Below, piece after piece: positions 32,379 to 39,097 of a stretch of DNA of 54,919 nt. The translations under genes and the position numbers were made by a program. The DNA lies in the IMG/VR virus record IMGVR_UViG_3300027736_000002, positions 1 through 54,919 of that record; one strand, given 5' to 3'. The notes under the pieces were generated by a model, which saw only the letters and a list, made by a program, of their open reading frames with translations, searched no databases and was not told the DNA's origin. Source of the DNA: a virus. How positions within the stretch are numbered: position 1 is the stretch's first letter; every line of letters starts with the position of its first letter.

Positions 32379-33127
32379 TACTTGCTCCCTACAAAGCGGT
32401 CATCTTTATCTTTGTTGTGGGCTGTATGCTCCATCAGAATAAAGAGTTGGGTTCCAGCATGGGCAAGGTGGGGCAGCCCTGATTCTGGATCAGTGTCTTC
32501 ACCTTGCCAGAAAGCAAAAAGATGCCGTATGATGGAGCCATAGGTACGTGACCAAGCAACAGTCTCGCCTTGACGGTACGAGTTGGCAAAGTACTTCTTG
32601 GCACCAAAGCCAAACACATTGGCAACTTGCATCATTGGGTCTATTGGTAGCAGATCTACTCGCACCTTTGTTGCGTCAAACTTAGGTGCAAAGCCAGGTT
32701 GGATTGTGCCATCTGAGCTAGGTGCAATTGGGGATAGTGCAGGAACTCGGTCAATGATTTGTTCAAGTTCTGCTTCAGGGCCAATCCAACCTTTAGGTTT
32801 GACTAGGTCACGCTTGAAGCCACCACGCTTATCACCATTTTGGCCAACTTCTTTGGCCATGTTTGCCTTCATGACCTTCTCAAAGCCTTCAAGCAAAGGC
32901 AGCCCTTGTCTGTCAAGAGTGCCAACAGCAAACACGATCAGATCGAGAAGGGCGTCGTACTCATCGACCAATGTAGTTGCGGCGTTGTACTCATCAAGTT
33001 CCTCTTGCAAAGCTTTGACTCGAAAGGCTTTTTCATGAGGATCAAGATGCCAAGGCACGCCAATGCTTGATGTCAAACCAAATTTTTTGTGCATGGCCTT
33101 GACAAGGCCCATAATCCTGCTTTCCAT
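32378..33127 (-). CDS. MazG-like plus DUF5664 (dATP/dGTP diphosphohydrolase-type) fusion, 249 aa
   Basis: Residues about 7-95 are an all-alpha NTP pyrophosphohydrolase of the MazG type, with the metal-binding series QEELDE (E42, E43, E46) and DEYDALLD (E56 to D62). Residues about 150-249 (KVRVDLLPIDPMMQVANVFG, then AKKYFANSYRQGE and HLFAFWQGEDTDPESGLPHL) match the dATP/dGTP diphosphohydrolase N-terminal family (DUF5664). Both parts would hydrolyse dNTPs. In phages with modified DNA such enzymes deplete the unmodified nucleotide. The start has GAAGGAG 7 bases upstream. It lies one base from the TS-like gene. Confidence 0.75.
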   Translation of the reverse strand: MESRIMGLVKAMHKKFGLTSSIGVPWHLDPHEKAFRVKALQEELDEYNAATTLVDEYDALLDLIVFAVGTLDRQGLPLLEGFEKVMKANMAKEVGQNGDKRGGFKRDLVKPKGWIGPEAELEQIIDRVPALSPIAPSSDGTIQPGFAPKFDATKVRVDLLPIDPMMQVANVFGFGAKKYFANSYRQGETVAWSRTYGSIIRHLFAFWQGEDTDPESGLPHLAHAGTQLFILMEHTAHNKDKDDRFVGSK

Positions 33128-33152
33128 AACTAACTCCTTCGTATTGATTAAA

Positions 33153-33167
33153 CGGGCTTTTCACCCG
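33153..33167 (-). terminator. Weak hairpin between SSB and MazG-fusion genes
   Basis: On the minus strand CGGGTGAAAAGCCCG folds into a 4-bp stem and is followed by TTTAATC. It lies in the 72-base gap after the SSB gene. The stem is short, so it would at most attenuate transcription into the modification genes. Evidence is base pairing only. Confidence 0.35.
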
Positions 33168-33199
33168 ATCGACGCATTGACCTGCGCTAAGGTTTGTTT

Positions 33200-33724
33200 T
33201 TAGCCGAGCAAGTCGGCATCTTCTTTGGCAAAGTTGGCAAAGTCATCAGAAGCTTCAGTGCGACCACTAAAGGCCTCACCGTCTTTGACTTTCATGATGT
33301 TGTCCAAAGCAATCGACACGCCTTTGCCACCAGTAGGATGCTCCCAAGCATAAGCTCGGATTGACGCCCTGTAGTAAGCACCGCTATAGATCTCATTGGC
33401 ATCCATGATGGGTTTCAGAGAGGCATCAACAATGCCTGGCTTGTTGTTTGACGTGGCTTGCACGCTGTAGCAGCCCGCAAACTCAGGCCTTTCTTCTTCA
33501 TCACCATCTTTGACAGGCGACTTCATCTTTGGAGGGATTTTGCCCCATTTTGCTTTGGCTGTCTCATCAACCATTTTGTTGAGATCAGTCCAGAACGAAC
33601 TCTTTTTAGGCAGTGGGATGGTGATTTGGTAACGAGGCTTTGCACCTTCAACGCCTTTAATGGCATGCGGTTCAAGTACGTGCACAAAAGATCCACGGAA
33701 CTCAGGGGTAACAAGCTTTGACAT
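33200..33724 (-). CDS. DUF2815-type single-stranded DNA-binding protein, 174 aa
   Basis: The protein begins MSKLVTPEFRGSFVHVLEPH and has the DUF2815 pattern: RYQITIPLPKKSSFW, a central GCYSVQATSNNKPGIVD, YSGAYYRASIRAYAW and a final GVSIALDNIMKVKDG. DUF2815 proteins include the Enc34-type phage SSBs with an OB fold. It ends in an acidic tail (EDADLLG), as SSBs often do. It lies between the DUF932 gene and the nucleotide genes, so it belongs to the replication block. Confidence 0.8.
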   Translation of the reverse strand: MSKLVTPEFRGSFVHVLEPHAIKGVEGAKPRYQITIPLPKKSSFWTDLNKMVDETAKAKWGKIPPKMKSPVKDGDEEERPEFAGCYSVQATSNNKPGIVDASLKPIMDANEIYSGAYYRASIRAYAWEHPTGGKGVSIALDNIMKVKDGEAFSGRTEASDDFANFAKEDADLLG

Positions 33725-33752
33725 TTTTAGTCCTTAAAACATTGATGAAAAT

Positions 33753-33768
33753 GGGAGTCTTTCCTCCC
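33753..33768 (-). terminator. Hairpin between DUF932 and SSB genes
   Basis: On the minus strand GGGAG (33768-33764) pairs with CTCCC (33757-33753) around GAAAGA, then ATTTTCAT follows. It sits 14 bases after the DUF932 stop and before the SSB start. It could lower expression of downstream genes relative to DUF932. The U-tract is weak. Confidence 0.4.
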
Positions 33769-33781
33769 TGTCATTTGGTCG

Positions 33782-34753
33782 TTAGACCACATCCATTAGC
33801 AACTCACGTGCTTTGTTCTTGAGAGTGTTGCCGTAACCAAACCATGCTGCATTCTGGTTAAGGCCATGATCAACGTGCTCAGTCACAGCATTGAGCAATC
33901 CCCAAGCTGTGCCTTCTGCTTCTGGCAGCTCATTGCCGATGGCTTGTCCATTGAACAAAGCCATGATAGACTGGAAAGCCTTTGTTTTTTCTACTGGCAC
34001 AACTTCCATCTTTTTGATGCCATCAACAAACTTAGTTGACATCGATGTAGGCAACAGCTTTTTAAGGAACTCAACCGCAAAGGTTGCATTGATTTGCTGT
34101 TTTGCAAGACGGCGTGAGTCGATCAAGAACTTTTCAAAGCCATTCAAAGCAATGCCAAGATCTAGTGCTGTGTCTTTTGCGCTGAACTCTTTTGAATGAT
34201 TGATACGGACCGTGTCACCAGACTCAGCTGAAGCATAACCGAGAGTGTTGCTGCACACAACACGGACTGAGGTAAATCGCGCCGTGGTTGCAAGAGTACC
34301 GTCATATGATGTTGCCAACAGGACATATGGTTTGACAACATCCTGGCCAATTATGGTAGCTCCATCATTGACTTTGGCCATTGCCCAGATACGCTTGCCA
34401 CCTGAGAGTGCGCCTGCTGATTCCAGTTCAAAGTGATTGTTCTCGGCAAGCTTGGCAAAAAAGTCCAACACATCTGCTGGTTGAACGATGTTGTAGTCAT
34501 TGCTGACAACACCGAGAGGGGCAAACGTGTCTGACCGATAGAGAACATCTTTGTTTGGGTACGCGGCAAACGAACCCTCGCTGTCTTGATACTGAACCGT
34601 TGAGCGGTTAACCGTGTGCGTCAAGCCTGCAGCTTTTGCCCACACGCCGATAGGCTGACCGGCTTCAAGAATCTGACCGAGACCATGCCATGCACCTTTT
34701 TTAGCAAGTGCAACGTTTGCTTGACCATTTGAGAAATCTAGTTCGTGTGCCAT
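33782..34753 (-). CDS. DUF932 protein, 323 aa
   Basis: The start at 34753 (MAHELDFSNGQANVA) was chosen because it opens the conserved part; a longer in-frame start at 34798 lies inside the promoter module. The pattern KKGAWHGLGQ, VNRSTVQYQD and LYRSDTFAPLGVVSNDYNIVQP is the phage/plasmid DUF932 family (TIGR03299-like). Its function is unknown, though it often travels with replication and recombination genes. It is the first gene after promoter module 2. Confidence 0.8.
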   Translation of the reverse strand: MAHELDFSNGQANVALAKKGAWHGLGQILEAGQPIGVWAKAAGLTHTVNRSTVQYQDSEGSFAAYPNKDVLYRSDTFAPLGVVSNDYNIVQPADVLDFFAKLAENNHFELESAGALSGGKRIWAMAKVNDGATIIGQDVVKPYVLLATSYDGTLATTARFTSVRVVCSNTLGYASAESGDTVRINHSKEFSAKDTALDLGIALNGFEKFLIDSRRLAKQQINATFAVEFLKKLLPTSMSTKFVDGIKKMEVVPVEKTKAFQSIMALFNGQAIGNELPEAEGTAWGLLNAVTEHVDHGLNQNAAWFGYGNTLKNKARELLMDVV

Positions 34754-34766
34754 TTTAGACCTTTTA

Positions 34767-34835
34767 ACATTGAGACGGCGACATTGCCGTGATTGCATTG
34801 TACAACACTTTTAGGCCTGTACACAACTATTTTGA
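34767..34835 (-). promoter_or_regulatory. Promoter/leader module copy 2 (replication and modification operon)
   Basis: On the minus strand TTGTGT (34826-34821) is followed after 18 bases by TACAAT (34802-34797), then the ACGGC...GCCGT leader hairpin and CTCAATGT. One arm of the spacer palindrome present in copies 3 and 4 is changed here (ACAGGCC instead of GCAACAC), so this copy may escape a repressor that binds the others. The -35 abuts the stop of the DUF2800 gene. Confidence 0.75.
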
Positions 34836-35936
34836 GCTTTTTGCAAAATCTTTTTTTGCGGACTGAGTCTTGTCCACGGATGACCGCTTGTCTTTCTCAG
34901 GAGCAATGGTTGGTTGGCCAACGTCTACCTTGATCAAGGCGCTCATGTCTAGGCTTTCAGCTTTAAGAGCAATCTCCATTTGAGCCACGCTAAGCAAGAC
35001 TGACTTTGTATAGATCTGGTCATAGCCTTGTTTTTTCAACCATAACTCGGTTTTTGGCACGTCTTGCCATGACCTAGTCTTACGGCCTTCAACAACTTTC
35101 CAGCCAGGGATCAAGCCTCCGGTCAGTAAGATGTCTTTTGCTTTGGCTTCTACTGCTTCGACAAACGCGCTGAGCACCGACAACTTAGGCAACCATTCCT
35201 CTATAAGGTCCATTCCAACTGGCTTAGTCTTGAAGTCAATGGCTGCAGCCTCATTGGCTAAGCGGTTCATCTCTGGGCATTTGGCTTTTGCACGACACCA
35301 TTTGCAGGCTTTCTCGCTAGCCACAAACTTGTTAGGTTCGTTTTGAATGGCTGCGTAAGAACGCTTTAGTTCTTCAGCAAATGCTAAGAGTTCCTTTAGT
35401 TCAATGGTCCAGCTGTCAATACTGTTCATCGGTGGTTGAACGATAGTCATCATGATCGTGTCTACGTCGTACACAAGGCCGTATTTAAGGTAAGCACCCA
35501 ATGCATAGCAGAGCAACTGCGTGTTGCCTTCAGCCTCTACGCGCACACCGCTGCCGGTTTTAAGATCAATGACACGCATCAATGAACCATCAATGACGAT
35601 GGCGTCTGCGGTACCCCAGCAATCATTAATGACTTCTGCAAGTGTGACCTTTTCTTCGTAAAACTTTTGGCCGTTGAGGGCTTGGATGTAGTTGACATAG
35701 ACTTGAACAAGCTCAGCCATTTCATGCGTGATGATGTGGCCATTGATCGTCTTGCCAACAAACATGGTTGGTTCAAGGCCTTTAGTCAGACAAAGGTCAG
35801 ACACTGTGTGCATTGCAGTGCCTTTCTCTGCATAGATGCTTGAGTCGCCACCTTTGATGTCAGGTTCCAGATGGACGCTGCCTGGGCAAGTCATCCATCT
35901 AGAGCTAGCACTCGGTGAGAGCTTAGCGTGCTTCAT
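34827..35936 (-). CDS. DUF2800 PD-(D/E)XK nuclease (RecB/Cas4-like), 369 aa
   Basis: The ATG at 35936 was chosen because MKHAKLSPSASSRWMTCPGS is the conserved opening; an upstream in-frame start at 36044 would lie deep in the helicase gene. The nuclease core is visible as GTADAIVID and VIDLKTGSG with a later QLLCYALGAY, matching the G-D-(D/E)xK-QxxxY order of Cas4/RecB-type enzymes. A Cys cluster (CPGS near the N-terminus and KACKWCRAKAKC) could hold an iron-sulphur cluster. It overlaps the helicase gene by 14 bases; together they may process DNA ends. Confidence 0.8.
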   Translation of the reverse strand: MKHAKLSPSASSRWMTCPGSVHLEPDIKGGDSSIYAEKGTAMHTVSDLCLTKGLEPTMFVGKTINGHIITHEMAELVQVYVNYIQALNGQKFYEEKVTLAEVINDCWGTADAIVIDGSLMRVIDLKTGSGVRVEAEGNTQLLCYALGAYLKYGLVYDVDTIMMTIVQPPMNSIDSWTIELKELLAFAEELKRSYAAIQNEPNKFVASEKACKWCRAKAKCPEMNRLANEAAAIDFKTKPVGMDLIEEWLPKLSVLSAFVEAVEAKAKDILLTGGLIPGWKVVEGRKTRSWQDVPKTELWLKKQGYDQIYTKSVLLSVAQMEIALKAESLDMSALIKVDVGQPTIAPEKDKRSSVDKTQSAKKDFAKSSK

Positions 35937-37464
35937 TGACCAATTCCATAGTTTGTTGGAATTGCTCTTCACCGATCTCGCTGACCTTTTTGACTCCAAG
36001 TTCAGCCAGGATGGCAAGAGCTTGTTCACGCTTGCCTGCGCCAATCAGTTTGGCCATTGCTTGGCGAATGTGGTCAAGCGTAAGTGGCTCAATCTCCACT
36101 TGTTTGGCTGGCTTTTTAGGGGTTGACACCTCTTGCTCAACAGCCTTAGGTTCCTCTTGTTCAACGGCCTTGGGTGTTGGTGCCTCTTCAGCCAAATCAA
36201 ACAATTCGGCCAACTCACGCAGCTTGGCTGCAATCAATTTTTCATTCATGTCCGTAGACTCCTTAATGACACTATCAATGACATCCATCTTGGTCAATAT
36301 CTTGTGTAAGATAATTTCATCGATGGACCCGGTTATCGTCAACAAGTCAATAGTGACATTGTCTTGTTGACCGATTCTGTGGCAGCGGTCTGCTGCCTGT
36401 TGAAGGTCTGAGGGAGACCATGGTGCTTCAACAAATACGACATGGCTTGCTGCTGTCAGGGTCAGACCTACTCCAGCAGCTTTGATGTTGCCTACAAAGA
36501 CCCTGCACTTGGCGTTGTTTTGAAATGTTTGAACTGCAGCATGCCTGTCTTCATTCTTGACTGCGCCGGTAACCATGACCGGTTCATAGTCCTTAAAGGC
36601 GGTCATGAGCCCGTCAATGATGTGAGTGTGATGAGCAAAGACTACAACCTTGTCTGTCTGTTCAAGACAGTCTTTGATGTAGCTTATAGATTGGTCTAGC
36701 TTGCGCTCTGCATTGAGGCGTCTGATGTCACTGATGGCTTCAAACGGAATCGAATCAGGCTTGTCAATCTCGTCAGCTGTAAATTGCTTCTCGCGCTTGT
36801 CAACTGGCAAATCAAGGGCAATGACTCGATAGGTTTTTGATGGCAAGTCAATGCACTCAGCTTTTGTCATCCGCAGCATGAACGGTTCTAACACTTTAAT
36901 CAGTTCACTTTTACGGCTTGAACCGCTGAAGTCGTAGGTGTCCCAGGGTGTTTTCCATCCTGCACAGAACCTCATACCAAACTCAAAGTAACCTAGCTTT
37001 GTGGCTCCAATCGAATAGAGTAAAGTCCACAGCTCGATAGGTCGATTGACTATAGGTGTGCCTGTCAACAGGCTGACATTGGTTGTGGTCTTGATCAGAC
37101 TCATTAACAGCTTTGTACGCTTGGCTTTGTAGTTCTTGATGTAGTGAGCTTCATCCACTATCAAAGTGACCGGTTTAGGTAGGTCAAGCTTGCCTAGTAT
37201 GTCGTAGTTGACAATGGTGACGTCAAGGCCTTTGATTGGATCCTTGGGGCTGCGAACAACCTGCACGCTAAGTTCAGGCCGCCACATCTTGAGCTCGGCT
37301 TGCCAGTTGAGTTTGAGTGATGCAGGACACACGACCAATGCAGGCACAGACAAGTCTAGGCTAGACACACCTGTCTTGCCTAGACCCATGTCAAGCGCAA
37401 GAATAGCCTTAGGTCGTTGACCTAGCCACTTGACGGCTTGGACTTGATGAGGGTACAGGTTCAT
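35923..37464 (-). CDS. SNF2/SF2-type DNA helicase, 513 aa
   Basis: Motifs in order: Q-like LYPHQVQAV at residues 3-11, Walker A LDMGLGKT near 25-32, DEAH in VDEAHYIKN near 102, SLLTGTP near 135, and motif VI QAADRCHRIGQQDN near 355. The spacing and the HRIGQ box identify the SNF2-like branch of superfamily 2, as in many phage helicases. The C-terminal 100 residues are acidic and linker-like, then helical. The start at 37464 overlaps the preceding gene's stop by 4 bases. The role in replication or repair is likely. Confidence 0.9.
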   Translation of the reverse strand: MNLYPHQVQAVKWLGQRPKAILALDMGLGKTGVSSLDLSVPALVVCPASLKLNWQAELKMWRPELSVQVVRSPKDPIKGLDVTIVNYDILGKLDLPKPVTLIVDEAHYIKNYKAKRTKLLMSLIKTTTNVSLLTGTPIVNRPIELWTLLYSIGATKLGYFEFGMRFCAGWKTPWDTYDFSGSSRKSELIKVLEPFMLRMTKAECIDLPSKTYRVIALDLPVDKREKQFTADEIDKPDSIPFEAISDIRRLNAERKLDQSISYIKDCLEQTDKVVVFAHHTHIIDGLMTAFKDYEPVMVTGAVKNEDRHAAVQTFQNNAKCRVFVGNIKAAGVGLTLTAASHVVFVEAPWSPSDLQQAADRCHRIGQQDNVTIDLLTITGSIDEIILHKILTKMDVIDSVIKESTDMNEKLIAAKLRELAELFDLAEEAPTPKAVEQEEPKAVEQEVSTPKKPAKQVEIEPLTLDHIRQAMAKLIGAGKREQALAILAELGVKKVSEIGEEQFQQTMELVNEAR

Positions 37465-37574
37465 TTGGCAATGGCCCAATACCAAATGCGACTGATGAGC
37501 ACACTTGCTGCCATGCCTAATAAAAGGAATGGCACTAAGATTGCCATAACAAAGAGTGCCAAGAAGACTTTCAT
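37461..37574 (-). CDS. Membrane miniprotein, 37 aa
   Basis: The ATG at 37574 and the TGA at 37461-37463 overlap both neighbours by 4 bases. Nearly the whole peptide is one hydrophobic helix (MKVFLALFVMAILVPFLLLG onward), with a short Lys at each end. It is translationally coupled to the helicase gene. Its function is unknown. Confidence 0.6.
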   Translation of the reverse strand: MKVFLALFVMAILVPFLLLGMAASVLISRIWYWAIAK

Positions 37575-37732
37575 TTGATCAAGTCCAGACATTCTTTTGC
37601 ACACTGCTTGAGCTCACGAGTCGAGCTGCTGCCAAATGAAATGCCTGTTTCCATCATCTTGTATTGCACATCAAGTGCAAGCTCAAGACTGATGTTGAGC
37701 CACTTCATGATGTCTCTAGTAAGGGCGTTCAT
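37571..37732 (-). CDS. Small helical protein, 53 aa
   Basis: The chosen ATG at 37732 overlaps the upstream stop by 4 bases. The protein MNALTRDIMKWLNISLELAL and its Lys/Cys-rich end (ELKQCAKECLDLIK) are helical. A longer upstream reading frame is an overlap shadow of the neighbouring gene. Function unknown. Confidence 0.6.
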   Translation of the reverse strand: MNALTRDIMKWLNISLELALDVQYKMMETGISFGSSSTRELKQCAKECLDLIK

Positions 37733-37932
37733 GCAAGCTCCAAGGCAGTTTGCTTGACTTCGATCTTGTAGCCGAGGGCTTGAGCAAGCTTGAGTGTGTC
37801 GCGGCTCAAAGTATGTTGCCGTGCAATGTCGGCAAAGATTTGAGCAACAGAGTTGGCAGGATAGATCATCTCTTTTCCATAGACATTTTTGATGGTGACG
37901 ATGAGTGGGTTGTTGGCTGTGAGGACGGTCAT
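37729..37932 (-). CDS. Small protein after promoter module 3, 67 aa
   Basis: The start at 37932 (MTVLTANNPLIVTIKNVYGK) lies 13 bases after the module's leader sequence. The middle has a helix-turn-helix-like run (SVAQIFADIARQHTLSRDTLKLAQALG). It heads the unit of small genes leading into the helicase gene. It may be a regulator or an accessory factor. Confidence 0.6.
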   Translation of the reverse strand: MTVLTANNPLIVTIKNVYGKEMIYPANSVAQIFADIARQHTLSRDTLKLAQALGYKIEVKQTALELA

Positions 37933-37944
37933 GATAGGCTTTCG

Positions 37945-38017
37945 ACATTGAGACGGCGAGACTGCCGTGAGTGCATTGTACAACACTTTTTGAGTGTTGC
38001 ACAACTATTTTGCAACT
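37945..38017 (-). promoter_or_regulatory. Promoter/leader module copy 3
   Basis: On the minus strand TTGTGC (38004-37999) and TACAAT (37980-37975) are 18 bases apart, with the near-perfect inverted repeat TTGTGCAACACT / AGTGTTGTACAA between and over them. The ACGGC...GCCGT hairpin (37954-37969) and CTCAATGT follow. It is almost identical to copy 4 over about 70 bases. Confidence 0.8.
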
Positions 38018-38020
38018 ATT

Positions 38021-38413
38021 TTACTGCTTGGCCCAGTAGCCATAGACCATTTTGTGGGTGCAGTCCCAGGTGTCGTTTGCCACACTGTCAATCACTGCTA
38101 CAAGATGATGGGCTTGCTTGGCAATCACACTGCCTTTTGGCATATCACTGCAGCGAGCCTTACGGCCTATAAACTGAGGGGCCTTGTGCCATGCCCACCC
38201 ATAACGCTTGAGCACTACTGTGTAAATGTCTTTCATGATGCCATTGCGTGCTGACCTTGAACGACCGTTGTCACAGTTTGCTTGTGATAGTTCCTTGTAC
38301 ACGGCTTTGTAGTCAAGCTGCAAAGCTATTGCCATTGCCCGAGCTCCGCAGTCACCTGCTGTGCCCTTGAAGCCTGCAGCTTGACGGCCGCCGTCATTGA
38401 ATTTATATTCCAT
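38021..38413 (-). CDS. Papain-like cysteine peptidase-fold protein, 130 aa
   Basis: The pattern GDCGARAMAIALQ near residue 20 (candidate nucleophile Cys) and a later HLVAVIDSVANDTWDC (candidate His and Asp/Asn) matches the order of a small papain-like or C39-like protein family found in phages. It is alone between two promoter modules, so it has its own promoter (module 4) and may be highly expressed early. It could cleave host proteins or process phage proteins. This is an inference from motif order. Confidence 0.6.
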   Translation of the reverse strand: MEYKFNDGGRQAAGFKGTAGDCGARAMAIALQLDYKAVYKELSQANCDNGRSRSARNGIMKDIYTVVLKRYGWAWHKAPQFIGRKARCSDMPKGSVIAKQAHHLVAVIDSVANDTWDCTHKMVYGYWAKQ

Positions 38414-38427
38414 GATGATCCTTTACA

Positions 38428-38503
38428 ACATTGAGACGGCGAGGTTGCCGTGATTGCATTGTACAACACTTTTTGAGTGTTGCACAACTATTTTGCAACT
38501 ATT
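38428..38503 (-). promoter_or_regulatory. Promoter/leader module copy 4
   Basis: On the minus strand TTGTGC (38487-38482) and TACAAT (38463-38458) are 18 bases apart over the same inverted repeat as in copy 3. The ACGGC...GCCGT leader hairpin and CTCAATGT follow, then the start of the papain-like gene. It lies right behind the stop of the HTH gene. Confidence 0.8.
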
Positions 38504-38756
38504 TGCGTTTATACATAGGGGTCCAGTCCTTGATGTCTGGTCTGAGCTGCTCTTTTGTGAATGGTATGGCCTTCATCGAGCCAAATTTTCTGGCCGCAAC
38601 ACGGCCGATCTGTCCTCGTGTGAACCAGTAGGAAACGGTGTTCCGGCTCATCTTTGCTTGCCGAGCCATCTCAGCCTTTGTACCCATGTGGACTAGGAGG
38701 AGGTCTAGGGCCTCTTGACAATCGGCTTTAAAAGGTTTGGGTTTTTTTTCAATCAT
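38499..38756 (-). CDS. Cro/CI-like helix-turn-helix regulator, 85 aa
   Basis: Residues about 25-48 (GTKAEMARQAKMSRNTVSYW) form a helix-turn-helix of the Cro/YdaS type, and the C-terminal part is basic. No Shine-Dalgarno precedes the ATG at 38756. A TACAAT box lies 5 bases upstream of it, so the message would be nearly leaderless. A perfect palindrome covers the start region, suggesting self-repression. It is the first minus-arm gene and is divergent from the primase arm, so it probably switches early genes. Confidence 0.8.
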   Translation of the reverse strand: MIEKKPKPFKADCQEALDLLLVHMGTKAEMARQAKMSRNTVSYWFTRGQIGRVAARKFGSMKAIPFTKEQLRPDIKDWTPMYKRK

Positions 38757-38793
38757 GATGTATTGTACATCAGTTTTTTGATGTATGATGTCA
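38756..38793. promoter_or_regulatory. Operator region with TGATGTA half-sites
   Basis: TGATGTA (38756-38762), TTG, then TACATCA (38766-38772) is a perfect inverted repeat ending at the first base of the HTH start codon. A further TGATGTA (38779-38785) and TGATGTC (38786-38792) follow. On the minus strand a TTGACA (38794-38789) lies 21 bases from a TACAAT (38767-38762). This looks like the operator/promoter of the HTH gene and may also cover the plus arm. Confidence 0.7.
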
Positions 38794-38828
38794 ATGGGCT
38801 TGGGACGAATTAGCTACTCGACCGACAA

Positions 38829-38854
38829 GGATGCTTTCCCCTTTCACAGCATCC
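38829..38854 (+). promoter_or_regulatory. Leader hairpin of the plus arm
   Basis: GGATGCT (38829-38835) pairs perfectly with AGCATCC (38848-38854) around a 12-base loop. It lies about 40 bases before the first plus-arm gene. It may be an RNA regulatory structure or an operator. No good plus-strand promoter is visible in 38794-38893. Confidence 0.4.
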
Positions 38855-38893
38855 GCCCAACCTACACTTGTGAATGGGCATTGAAAGAAAAAC

Positions 38894-39097
38894 ATGGACT
38901 CTCCGCAGCCAACCTCTTCAATAGAGGGTCGCGTTTATGACAGCTGTGACGCAACCCGCATCTATCTCTCTGAAGCCATAAAGGCCACATCCAATTTGCC
39001 AAAAGGTATGAACAGAACGGCTTTGATCGTTGCGTTCATGGAGATTGGCGTGGCGGCACTCCTTGCCGACCAAGCAAGGGGAAGCCATGCAAACTAA
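38894..39097 (+). CDS. Small first gene of the plus arm, 67 aa
   Basis: The protein has a disordered N-terminus and then IYLSEAIKATSNLPKGMNRTALIVAFMEIGVAALLADQ, resembling a ribbon-helix-helix or small helical DNA-binding protein. The ATG has GAAAGAAAA upstream. Its end overlaps the primase start by 11 bases. It may be a small early regulator. No firm family is recognised. Confidence 0.55.
   Translation: MDSPQPTSSIEGRVYDSCDATRIYLSEAIKATSNLPKGMNRTALIVAFMEIGVAALLADQARGSHAN

Noticed and set aside
28225-33724. 2-aminoadenine (Z-genome) system
   Set aside because: No PurZ-like adenylosuccinate synthetase is visible, and the hydroxymethylase points to pyrimidine modification instead.
34754-34798. 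Upstream extension of the DUF932 gene
   Set aside because: The extra residues are translated from the promoter module. The conserved part starts at 34753.
37571-38002. Long minus-strand frame reaching across promoter module 3
   Set aside because: Its upstream part lies in the promoter and in the gene at 37729. The coupled ATG at 37732 explains the real gene.
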